Assembly: GCA_964623885.1 (NCBI GenBank)
Contig: CAZUVM010000061.1
Coordinates: forward strand, 1-15,094
From: CAZUVM01 sp964623885
GTDB taxonomy: Bacteria; Verrucomicrobiota; Verrucomicrobiia; Limisphaerales; UBA8199
Direction of reading: 5' to 3'
DNA: 15,094 bases
The notes below the pieces were generated by a model, which made no database searches, was not told the origin of the DNA, and worked only from the letters and a program-made list of their open reading frames with translations. Both the position numbers and the translations under genes were made by a program. Below, in pieces: positions 8,601-15,094 of the stretch (position 1 is its first letter; every line of letters starts with the position of its first letter).

Positions 8601-10045
8601 CCCGCACTGCACGCCTCGTTCATGGCGCAGTCCACAATGGCCCCGTCCGCCAGCCGGATATACTTCGCGTCCTGGCCGCCGATCTCGAAGATCGTGTCTA
8701 CCCGCGCGTCGTAATGCAGTGCGCCGGTCGCGTGCGCCACAATTTCGTTTAAGATGAAAACTGAATCCTTGCCGTAACAGGAGGTGAGCAGGGACCCGGC
8801 AATCTCGCGGCCGCTGCCGGTCGCGCCGAAGCACACCACAGGGAATTTCGCCGGCGCCGATTCGGTAAAGCAGCGGAGTAAATCCTGCGCGGCGCCGACC
8901 GGGTCGCCAAGAGTCTGGCGGTACCGGTCCCAGAGGATTTCTTTGGTCTGAAGATCCAGCGCGACGAGCTTGGCGCCAGTCGAGCCGATGTCGAAGCCAA
9001 GAACTAAGCGCCGGAATTCGCCATTAATCTGCGGCGAGGCTTGTAAAGGCATGCGGCGCACGCGTGGCATCGATTCGACCAGGGGTGCCAGCCGTTCGAG
9101 TTGCAAAGCGCGCACTGGGTGCAGCAGGTTCTCAAGCGACGGCAGAGTGGCGCCGTTGCTCTGACCTGTAGGCCGGGTGCGCTCACCCGGCGCAGTTGTC
9201 CTGGCCCCAGCTTCCGCTGCCAGCAAAGCGCACCCGAGCGCCTCCAGGCAAAGCGTTTGCGGCGGGTTCAGGTCCAGCAACTGCATTTGATGTTGGGTCA
9301 GCTTCTCAGCAAACACGCGCCGGACGCGCTGCGATTGGCTCACACCGCCTGCCAACAGCACCCGTCCGGGGCTGATGCCCGGCTTGATGAGCACGAAGAT
9401 GTTCTCGCAGACCGCGTCGAACAGACCCGCCAGGATCCGCGCGCGGTCTTCACCTTTGTTGGCCAGGTGCGTCATGTCCGTCTTGAGAATCACCGGGCAG
9501 CGGCCGGACAGTGGCGCCGGGTCGGAGATATCGGCGCACACGCGGCTGGCCTGTTCGACCGTGAGCGAAAACCTTTCCACGAGTTGCCGCAGGAAATTGC
9601 CGGTGCCTTGCGAACAGCGGCTATTCTCGCGAAAAACGCTCACCCCGTCTCTACGCAATTCGAGCACGGAAAAGCCGTGACTGCCCACATTGACCAGCGT
9701 CGCGGGCTGCGAACCGAACAGGTGATGATAAGCCTTGAGCTGGGCTTGCTTGGTGGGAATGCGGGGCAAATTGACCTGCGCCGAAAGTCGGCCGCTTACT
9801 GCGGCGGCTTTGACACTGGGCCAATCCCAGCGCGCCAGTGTTTCGAGCAGCACCGGGCCGGGTCGTTTTCCATGTTCGATGATTTCGCAGCAGCCCAGGC
9901 GCACCCGTCCATGCTGACGGGACAGCTCGACCAATTTTAGAGTCTCAGCGCCGAGATCAATCCCGAGAAAGCGTTCAGCTGTCTGCCCGGTTCCACCTGC
10001 GTTCACGCTGGTCTGGATGGGCTCTGTCGGATTAAGGGTTTTCAT
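5624..10045 (-). CDS. Two-activase/2-hydroxyacyl-CoA dehydratase-like fusion protein
   Basis: Giant cytoplasmic iron-sulfur protein of the BadF/BadG/BcrA/BcrD activase-dehydratase group. ASKHA ATPase domain 1 (about 26-277) has LGIDLGAETLK, Cys144 in RCSQGTGNF and Cys183, but no GGQD/S-K motif. Domain 2 (about 347-610) has FDIGSTGAK, IGGQDAK (455-461), Cys479 in NEACSAGTGSF and Cys520, the classic pair holding a dimer-bridging [4Fe-4S] cluster in HgdC-type activases. Next comes a Cys cluster (639, 645, 652, 674), then a DUF2229/HGD-D-like region (about 715-1420) with LGRSYTIYNKTLN (908-920), Cys978/Cys983 in YCSNYSCGPDSF, GHSGDAGTKTR, Cys1111, Cys1145 in GPCRFGVYN and Cys1411 in GPLECMP. The length of 1473 fits this fused group. 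By analogy, ATP hydrolysis would drive electrons to very low potential for a difficult reduction or dehydration; the substrate is unknown. The ATG lacks a clear ribosome site. No partner enzyme is adjacent. Confidence 0.93.
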   Translation of the reverse strand: MKTLNPTEPIQTSVNAGGTGQTAERFLGIDLGAETLKLVELSRQHGRVRLGCCEIIEHGKRPGPVLLETLARWDWPSVKAAAVSGRLSAQVNLPRIPTKQAQLKAYHHLFGSQPATLVNVGSHGFSVLELRRDGVSVFRENSRCSQGTGNFLRQLVERFSLTVEQASRVCADISDPAPLSGRCPVILKTDMTHLANKGEDRARILAGLFDAVCENIFVLIKPGISPGRVLLAGGVSQSQRVRRVFAEKLTQHQMQLLDLNPPQTLCLEALGCALLAAEAGARTTAPGERTRPTGQSNGATLPSLENLLHPVRALQLERLAPLVESMPRVRRMPLQASPQINGEFRRLVLGFDIGSTGAKLVALDLQTKEILWDRYRQTLGDPVGAAQDLLRCFTESAPAKFPVVCFGATGSGREIAGSLLTSCYGKDSVFILNEIVAHATGALHYDARVDTIFEIGGQDAKYIRLADGAIVDCAMNEACSAGTGSFIEEQGRKFAGITDVRALSPVALAAPFGVSLGQHCSVFMAEVIDEAVAAGVAQPTIISGLYDSIIQNYLNRVKGNRSVGKVIFCQGMPFSADALAAAVARQTGSEVIVPPNPGTVGALGIALLAARELRPTRLEGLSLTEFLGARIEEKGTFICGSDRGCGGGGNHCRIERLRMQVRSQRSLFTWGGGCSLHDKATRKRKLPDRAPDPFRERADLLQNLLEPLLQPRDKPKVVLSDEFMLKGLLPFFAAFLHEAGFDIKLAPEGDQATLKRGIQSADAPFCAPMQLFIGLAEVMAETEAEWFFVPMVRDLPLGEGQQCSVVCPIVQGASDLVRCALDGLVGRSKGPRLLAPQITFGRGGFKSREFACSCRKLGRTLGLSARRCARSVKAGLQLQTQFDAASRQLGRRALEFCNERQLVPVVVLGRSYTIYNKTLNSNVPSILREQGAIGIPVDCLPLDPQTPEFRDMYWGYGQALLRAAHYVRRTSGLYGIYCSNYSCGPDSFNLHFTGYIMEGKPFAVVETDGHSGDAGTKTRVESFLHCVEADRTRVHSAVPNNFSSLQFSGLRLRDIGRSSGTTEQLLIPSLGPGSAAVTAVFRGLGLQAENLPEPDKDALRLGRRYTSGKECLPMPLTLGSLLARLERARPGERFVYLMPSTDGPCRFGVYNLLNRIVLERLGWSDRVRIWSPKDWGYFDDLPAGSEMLILAGILATDLLLQARLETRPVERVARMADALYDRWLAELLSRLETAGRGDLSLGPALWQVTGGGLFGICDLLDQAGAEFAAACVSRPLPLVEIAGEIYVRAVPFANDSLAEKLEARGLRVRLASGAEWVDYCSYLRRREPGRNRLRDAFSERLQHRIHAVAHKAIARHFGWPHPPSIEEILQTAQPYINDALEGEAVVTLGGALEAWRRRQIDAVVNVGPLECMPTKLAQAQFHHMAERDGLLSLTLSFNGDPLSADALDNFAYEVHSRFNNYSPRLNRFSSALS

Positions 10046-10102
10046 ACGCTGCCAGCCTAGGCGCCTGCGACCGAGCTGCGTTAATCGTTATTCTTGCAGC
10101 CA

Positions 10103-10119
10103 CATTGAGAAATTCAATG
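10103..10119. promoter_or_regulatory. Small palindrome upstream of the fusion enzyme
   Basis: CATTGA-GAAAT-TCAATG has perfect 6-bp arms and lies 58 bp upstream of the fusion-gene ATG. Size and position suit a regulator site, but no regulator gene is adjacent on this side and chance occurrence is possible. Confidence 0.3.
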
Positions 10120-10272
10120 ACAATGCTCTTGCGCCTCCGTGCCATATCACAGAGGCTTTGAATTACCCGGGAGAGTTCAAGAGCCAAGCTCAATGACGCA
10201 GGTCTCGAGCGCCTTCGAACAGGACGGCGTGAGACCATCGTGCATGAATTCCGAGGGAAGCGGCCGTGCTGA

Positions 10273-10296
10273 TTAAAAACGCCAGGGCCAGCCCGG
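10273..10296 (-). terminator. Possible rho-independent terminator after the DUF5107 gene
   Basis: On the minus strand CCGGG-CTGGC-CCTGG can form a 5-bp stem (one G-T pair) with a 5-base loop, followed after CG by TTTTT. It begins about 50 bp past the DUF5107 stop codon. The stem is short, so this is tentative. Confidence 0.35.
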
Positions 10297-10345
10297 GAGG
10301 GATGAGAACCTCATAACTAAATTGCGGAGGCAACAATCATCATCT

Positions 10346-13300
10346 TCACGCTGATGCCTCTCTCAAGAGATCTGCGGCCAACGCATGACTCGGATCGCGT
10401 CGTAACACGGCGCGCAGCAGCGATTTTGTCTTAAGGGTGCGGCCCAAACCCAGTTGCGCTTGGGCTTGCAGAAATAGCGCGTTGGTTTCCTGACGAAATT
10501 GGAGATCATCTTCGAACAACAACATCGTCGGCAGGGACGTAGCAAAGTAATCAATCCTGGCAGGGGAACGTTGAAGCTTGGTGGCATAGGCCAATAACTG
10601 CTCAAAAAGACCTTGTGCCTTTGCCCCTTTCCCCAGTTTTCGCCACGAAAGAGCCGAGTAATATGTCATTTCGCTGAAAGCCCGGACGCTCATTTCCTGG
10701 AAATCACCCTTGAACGTTGCGGCTGTCAGCCACTGCCGGCGGGCTGCGGCGGAATCGCCGAGCGCTTCACAGGCGCAGCCCAACCAGTAGCGGATATCGC
10801 TTTGGTTTGCCAGCACGTGTCTGGCCTCGCCAAGATTTGCAGCGGGGCTCATCGCCGCTTCAAAGTGTTGGCGCGCTCGAGCGAAATCTCGTTGGACAAG
10901 TGCGACGCGTCCGAGCGCCAGGTGCGTCCGCGCATATTGTCCCAGCGGCCCGCCTTCGCCCCCCTCCCAGGGCTGAAACCGGCGGTTGCTTACGAAAGCA
11001 AGCGCGTCCTGGTGCCGTCCTACTTGGTTGTACAGAGCGCAGAGCTCAACACTCAAGTCATCCCGTTTCTGTACTTGCTTAAGATTTCTTTCCAGTTCGC
11101 GCAATCGCATTTTTGGCGATTGCCGGAGCCGTTTCCAAAGTTGGTCACGCTCGTAGAGCAGGCGTGAATCGCATGGATTCGCCAGGAGCGCCTTTTCGTA
11201 AGCCGCACGCGCCTGCGCGGGTTTCCGCTGGACGTTGAAGTAACCGATGCCGAGGTTGCGCCATACGACCGAGAACTTCGGCTCGAGCCTGGCCGCTTGT
11301 TCCCAAAGGCGGATGGCCTCGTGATGCCGGCGTTTGTCAAAAAGCAGATTGCCCAGGTAATAAGGCGCTCGAGCATCTGCAGGATTGGCCCGTATCGCCG
11401 CTTCGAGAATGGCTATCTCCTCGAGGCGGGAGGGGAAACAATAATCAGGTGACAACAATGCGGCTTTTCGATATTGAGCCAAGGAAGCCTCACTATTCGT
11501 CAGCTTCTCATAGAGCCATCCCAGGTAATAATGCACCAGAGGCGCGGCGCCCCGATTCTGGTCGGGCAGTTCATGAACAAGTTCGCCATTGGCACGCGAG
11601 CCTGTCTCGCTTGCCTTGCTGGCTGCCTTCAAAGCGCCGCGCAACAACGTGACAGCCTCCGGATAGAGTCCCGCCCGAATAGAATCCAATACGACATCAA
11701 GGATCGTCTGCAAATCGCACTGAAGGGCCTCGCCCTGCAAGTGTCGCGCCCACCAATCCAGCGGATCCATTGCGAGTGTGCCGGCGAGTAGCGCCCTCGC
11801 TTCAGCTTTTCGTCCCAACTTTGCTACGACAATGGCTTTGAGATTGCGGGCACGGGTATTATCGGTGTTGCAGCGCAGCGATTGCTCCAAGTGCTCCAAG
11901 GCAGCCAGCCAGTTGCTGCGTGTGCAATCCACTTCCGCCAGCGCATGATACCCTGCGGCGGCCCACGCCTGGTTCCAGGTTGCCTTGAAGAAAGCCGCGT
12001 AAGCCTCCTCATTACGGTCGAGATAGCGTAAACACAATCCCAGGTTGTAATAGGGCTCGCCGTCGTACGGGTTCGAATTGCTGCGAGTCAGCCTGGCGAT
12101 GGCCTTTCGGAAATGCCCTTCAGCCATCGCGAATTCACCGCGGCGGAGATGCCATAATCCCACGGCGTTATTGCAGCGTGCATCCGATGGGTCACGGCGC
12201 AAAGCCTCCCGCCAGTATAGCGTCGGGCAGCGGGTCGCGTGGCGGTATTGTTCCAAGTGCAAACCTGTTATGTAAAGCTCATCGGTACTCGCCATTCTCG
12301 CGGGATTGGGCGGCTCAGTCGCTGGTGGAGGCACATCTCCTCGAGCGCGTGGTTTGCTTTCATATGAAAGGAGTTCACGACCGACCGCATCAAAGACACA
12401 AATCCGCAAATCCTTGAGCTTTCGCGGAAGGGTAACACTCTCAACGAGCGGCATTCCGGGCGCGATATCGCGCTTGAACGAGGCAAAGGTTTTGCCTTTT
12501 ACGCTGAGCTTGACCATGGCCTGAGGTTGCCTGCGTGTGACCGCCACGCCGAGGAACCATTTGCCCCGACTCGAGCGTAAACTTACCGCCGCTTCAAGAT
12601 TGGCGTGCTGGGTCGGGCCGATTTTCTGGATCGGATACCAATACTGGCTCCAGATTTTCGTTTCACCCGGCTGCAGAAAGCTGAAGTCGGGCTGATTATC
12701 AGTGTAGACGCCGGCCATGATCTCGATGTACGGGCCGTATTCGCCTCTCTCATCTTTGACGGTAAGGTTGCGATCCCAGGCATAGCCGAAGTCGTGGTTG
12801 CCCCAGGTCCACTGCTTCTTTCCTGGCGAGATATGATGGTCGGCCCAATGCACAATCCCGGCTTCGGCAGCGTAATCGTAACCGCCAAAAAAATCTTCCT
12901 GGCTGCCCATGCACATGTAACTGCAAGGAGTGGGGATGTTGGAGTAGAAGCTCAGGTCATTCGGAGCGTAGTCCGGCGACAGGCCCGCGATGCCTAATGA
13001 GCCAGGCCTGGCGTGTGAATCAGCGCAATGCGGTGGAGCAAACTGAGACGGCCTCTGCTCGGCAGGAACGCCTTTTCGTGCGCGTTCACCGTAATTCACT
13101 CCATAATAATAGCCTTCGCACAGCGGATAAGTGCTGATAGATCGGCGTGCGTGGTCGGCAACATAATAAACATCCGGTGGGAAGAAGCTCTGGTAGGCCT
13201 CGTGGACACGCGTTGCCACATTAGCCCACCAGAGAAACGTTTGGACAAACGGCGTGCGGTTGTATGCCCGGACTTTGAGTTCCAGGCAGGCTCTGCCCGG

Positions 13301-13930
13301 ATGCAAACAAACCCCGTGCATCCCTTTCATGCGCGCCATCGGATCGTGGTCACTGCACCAAATCGTCTTCGAGCCATCTGGATATTCTTCCACCTCGAAG
13401 TTGACTGGCAAAAACGTCGCCGGCCGATGGTGCTGCGGCCAGTTGAATTCGATGCCGCCGCTAATCCACGGCCCTGCCAGCCCGACGAGCGCTGGTTTGA
13501 TAACCGGCTGGCGGTAAATCAAATCGTAGCCATTGGTCTTGTCCTGCATCACATGAATCCGGCCACCCAGTTCGGGCAGGACCATAACGCGGATAAATTC
13601 GTTCTCAATCCAAACCGCCTTCCAACGACGTTCGATTGGCTTTTCGGCGATGCGGTCCGTGAATGGGAGCGGATAGACTTTCCCGCTGCTGCCCTGGTAA
13701 ACACGCTTTTCCAGAAACATCGGGTTTTTATCCGGCGCGGCAGGCAACCAGGTCGGAATGAGGACGTCCTCCACCCAAACGGCGACTTTCTTATTCGTCT
13801 TCCAATTGCGGGAGGGTGAAAGGGTTTTCGTGTCACGGCTGTGAGCCGCCAATCGCTGTCTTGTGCGAACTCTCCTCCCGGCACTCGCTCCGTTTCTGTG
13901 ATGGATGTGTTCTGAAGTTTGAAACGACAT
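10346..13930 (-). CDS. DUF5107 domain protein with long TPR region
   Basis: Large protein of 1194 residues. Residues about 45-450 match the DUF5107 family, which has a galactose-mutarotase-like beta-sandwich: KNPMFLEKRVYQGSSGKVYPLP (69-90, with conserved surroundings), LPELGGRIHVM (118-128), GGIEFNWPQHHRP (158-170) and WTWGNHDFGYAWDR (374-387). From about 555 to 1190 the sequence is helical with repeated TPR-like 34-residue units, for example near 626-660, 854-887 and 888-920. No signal peptide is obvious; the first 45 residues are basic and poorly structured, so the true start may be later. It begins 7 bp after the stop of the sugar porter gene, with GGAT inside that gene's last codons as the only ribosome-site candidate, so translation may be coupled. 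The family is found with carbohydrate-use genes and probably binds or processes a sugar; no enzymatic activity can be read from the sequence. Confidence 0.9.
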   Translation of the reverse strand: MSFQTSEHIHHRNGASAGRRVRTRQRLAAHSRDTKTLSPSRNWKTNKKVAVWVEDVLIPTWLPAAPDKNPMFLEKRVYQGSSGKVYPLPFTDRIAEKPIERRWKAVWIENEFIRVMVLPELGGRIHVMQDKTNGYDLIYRQPVIKPALVGLAGPWISGGIEFNWPQHHRPATFLPVNFEVEEYPDGSKTIWCSDHDPMARMKGMHGVCLHPGRACLELKVRAYNRTPFVQTFLWWANVATRVHEAYQSFFPPDVYYVADHARRSISTYPLCEGYYYGVNYGERARKGVPAEQRPSQFAPPHCADSHARPGSLGIAGLSPDYAPNDLSFYSNIPTPCSYMCMGSQEDFFGGYDYAAEAGIVHWADHHISPGKKQWTWGNHDFGYAWDRNLTVKDERGEYGPYIEIMAGVYTDNQPDFSFLQPGETKIWSQYWYPIQKIGPTQHANLEAAVSLRSSRGKWFLGVAVTRRQPQAMVKLSVKGKTFASFKRDIAPGMPLVESVTLPRKLKDLRICVFDAVGRELLSYESKPRARGDVPPPATEPPNPARMASTDELYITGLHLEQYRHATRCPTLYWREALRRDPSDARCNNAVGLWHLRRGEFAMAEGHFRKAIARLTRSNSNPYDGEPYYNLGLCLRYLDRNEEAYAAFFKATWNQAWAAAGYHALAEVDCTRSNWLAALEHLEQSLRCNTDNTRARNLKAIVVAKLGRKAEARALLAGTLAMDPLDWWARHLQGEALQCDLQTILDVVLDSIRAGLYPEAVTLLRGALKAASKASETGSRANGELVHELPDQNRGAAPLVHYYLGWLYEKLTNSEASLAQYRKAALLSPDYCFPSRLEEIAILEAAIRANPADARAPYYLGNLLFDKRRHHEAIRLWEQAARLEPKFSVVWRNLGIGYFNVQRKPAQARAAYEKALLANPCDSRLLYERDQLWKRLRQSPKMRLRELERNLKQVQKRDDLSVELCALYNQVGRHQDALAFVSNRRFQPWEGGEGGPLGQYARTHLALGRVALVQRDFARARQHFEAAMSPAANLGEARHVLANQSDIRYWLGCACEALGDSAAARRQWLTAATFKGDFQEMSVRAFSEMTYYSALSWRKLGKGAKAQGLFEQLLAYATKLQRSPARIDYFATSLPTMLLFEDDLQFRQETNALFLQAQAQLGLGRTLKTKSLLRAVLRRDPSHALAADLLREASA

Positions 13931-13937
13931 AGAAACT

Positions 13938-15094
13938 TTAATCCGTCAGCTCTCGTTCAATCTGCTCCAAGGATTTGCCCTTGGTCTCCGGCAACTTGAG
14001 CTTGATGAATACAAATCCGGCGATGCAAATGGCGGCATAAAGCCAGAAGATTCCCGCTGAGCCAAGCCTCCGGTTCAGAATCGGAAACGTAAAAGTGAGC
14101 AGAAAGCAGGCTACCCACAGCGCCGAAACCGCCACAGCCATGGCGGCACCGCGGATGCGATTGGGGAATATTTCCGCGATCACTACCCACACGACGGGCG
14201 CGAGCGACATCGCATAGCAGCCAATCGCAGCCAGCACCAATAACAGCATCGGCAGTCCTTGGATTCCGCCTCTGTAGCAGCAGCCAAGAGCAAGGTAGAT
14301 GACTGCCAGGCCCGCGGAGCCCAGCAACATCAATGGCCTCCGCCCACCGCGGTCAACGACACCCAGGGCCACTAAAGTGAACACGAGATTGATCGAACCG
14401 GTCCACGCAATCTTCTCCAGCACGGTCGAGATATCGTACCCTGCGGCGCGGAAGATCTCCTCGGCGTAGTTGAAAATCACGTTGATTCCGCACCATTGCT
14501 GAAATACGGCGAGAACCACGCCCAGGACCAGCGCTTTGCGCATTTTCGGGTCGAGCAAATCGGAGAATCGCACGTGCTGGACCTCTTCAGTTGCCAACGT
14601 TGATTGAATGTCGGCGATTGTGCCATCCGCATAGGCTTCGCCCCCTATCCTGCTTAGGATGTTCCGCGCCTGCCCCGACATCCCATTTTTGGCCAGCCAT
14701 CGCGGGCTTTCGGGCACCAACGCCATGCCGCAAAGGAACAGCAACGAAGGCGCGGCCGTCAGACCGAACATCCAGCGCCACCCTTGCTGGCCAAACCAGG
14801 AAGTGCGAATAAAATCGTCGGTGGCGCCTTGTGGCAAGCCACGAACGAGGAACCAGTTGAGGTACTGCGCCAGCAGGATGCCGACAACGATTGTCAGTTG
14901 GTTAATGGCAACGAGTTTGCCGCGAATCCCGGCCGGGGCTACTTCCGCGATGTACATGGGGGAAAGACTGGAGGCGAGTCCAATGGCCACGCCGCCGAGC
15001 ATTCGCCATGCGATAAAGACGGTAAAGCTCCCAGCCAGTGCGTTGCCGAGGGAGGTCGCTGCAAAGAGGAACGCGGCTCCCAGCAACAGTCGCT
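13938..15094 (-). CDS. MFS sugar porter family transporter (5' partial)
   Basis: Inner-membrane sugar:proton symporter or facilitator of the SP family (XylE/GalP/GLUT type). The frame is open to the window edge; the first TTG at 15086 is not a convincing start, and about 60-80 N-terminal residues (helices 1-2) are missing. Numbering from that codon, family signatures appear in order: RMLGGVAIGLAS (28-39), YIAEVAPAGIRG (45-56), PESPRW (125-130), QQWCGINVIFNY (196-207, the sugar-binding helix 7 motif), DRGGRRP (245-251), WVVIAEIFPNRIRG (300-313) and PETKGKSLEQIE (366-377). All point to an intact transporter. The substrate is probably a hexose or pentose, not determinable here. It lies directly upstream of the DUF5107 gene on the same strand with a 7-bp gap, which implies one transcript. 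Confidence 0.95.
   Translation of the reverse strand, partial: RLLLGAAFLFAATSLGNALAGSFTVFIAWRMLGGVAIGLASSLSPMYIAEVAPAGIRGKLVAINQLTIVVGILLAQYLNWFLVRGLPQGATDDFIRTSWFGQQGWRWMFGLTAAPSLLFLCGMALVPESPRWLAKNGMSGQARNILSRIGGEAYADGTIADIQSTLATEEVQHVRFSDLLDPKMRKALVLGVVLAVFQQWCGINVIFNYAEEIFRAAGYDISTVLEKIAWTGSINLVFTLVALGVVDRGGRRPLMLLGSAGLAVIYLALGCCYRGGIQGLPMLLLVLAAIGCYAMSLAPVVWVVIAEIFPNRIRGAAMAVAVSALWVACFLLTFTFPILNRRLGSAGIFWLYAAICIAGFVFIKLKLPETKGKSLEQIERELTD

Larger units (their letters stand above)
10046..10345. other. 300-bp intergenic region
   Basis: Non-coding gap between the DUF5107 gene and the fusion-enzyme gene, both on the minus strand. It holds a possible terminator near its right end and a short palindrome at 10103-10119; only tiny, unconvincing reading frames occur. 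It should contain the promoter of the fusion gene, but the best pair I see (TTGAAT-16-AAGAAT on the minus strand, around 10117-10090) is weak. Confidence 0.5.

Noticed and set aside
7835..8752. Open frame of 305 codons on the plus strand within the fusion-enzyme gene
   Set aside because: Antisense shadow in GC-rich coding DNA; no recognisable domain or ribosome site.
9101..9940. Open frame of 279 codons on the plus strand opposite the first activase domain
   Set aside because: The opposite strand matches activase motifs; this frame has biased composition and no family features.
10032..10238. 68-codon minus-strand frame upstream of the fusion gene
   Set aside because: Arg/Ala-rich, overlaps the fusion-gene start in another frame, and shows no ribosome site or known domain.
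13028..13819. Open frame of 263 codons on the plus strand opposite the DUF5107 domain
   Set aside because: The minus strand carries conserved DUF5107 motifs across the whole stretch.
1..15094. CRISPR array, tRNA, rRNA, insertion sequence or prophage genes
   Set aside because: No regularly spaced direct repeats, cloverleaf-like sequences, transposase or phage motifs were found in any part of the window.

Overview
The window is a GC-rich bacterial chromosome fragment with six protein-coding loci, two of them cut by the window edges, plus one ClC-type gene that looks broken. No rRNA, tRNA, CRISPR array, transposase or phage gene was recognised. A Verrucomicrobiota-like (or Planctomycetota-like) origin is my best guess. 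It rests on the mix of a twin-arginine-type Gfo/Idh/MocA oxidoreductase, a DUF5107-TPR protein behind an SP-family sugar porter, and intergenic inverted and short-unit repeats of a kind I associate with those genomes. This is inference; no 16S or marker gene is present.

Layout. At the left edge (1-1580, + strand) is the 3' part of an ABC exporter subunit with fused membrane and ATPase domains. After an 87-bp convergent gap holding a degenerate 7-bp tandem repeat comes a Gfo/Idh/MocA oxidoreductase (1668-3080, - strand). A near-perfect 27-bp inverted repeat (3128-3235) separates it from a ClC chloride channel/antiporter gene with C-terminal CBS domains (3238-5000, - strand). That ClC gene is frameshifted and lacks about 20 residues around helix N. 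It diverges from a MarR-family regulator (5244-5666, + strand). The ClC promoter is unusually readable: TTGACG-17 bp-TATTAT, with a 19-bp palindrome filling the spacer, which suggests that the MarR protein represses ClC. A second inverted structure (5061-5191) lies between the two genes.

The right two thirds are all on the - strand. A 1473-residue fusion protein (5624-10045) joins two activase-type ATPase domains to a 2-hydroxyacyl-CoA-dehydratase-like, cysteine-rich region. Its 3' end overlaps the marR 3' end by 43 bp in antisense. After a 300-bp gap with a possible terminator and a small palindrome come a DUF5107-TPR protein of 1194 residues (10346-13930) and an SP-family sugar transporter (13938 to the window edge). 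These last two are 7 bp apart and are very likely one operon for sugar uptake and handling.

The parts most worth attention are the two-activase fusion, whose first ATPase domain keeps its cluster-type cysteines but has lost the usual phosphate-2 motif; the broken ClC gene with an intact-looking regulated, nearly leaderless promoter; and the intergenic repeats.
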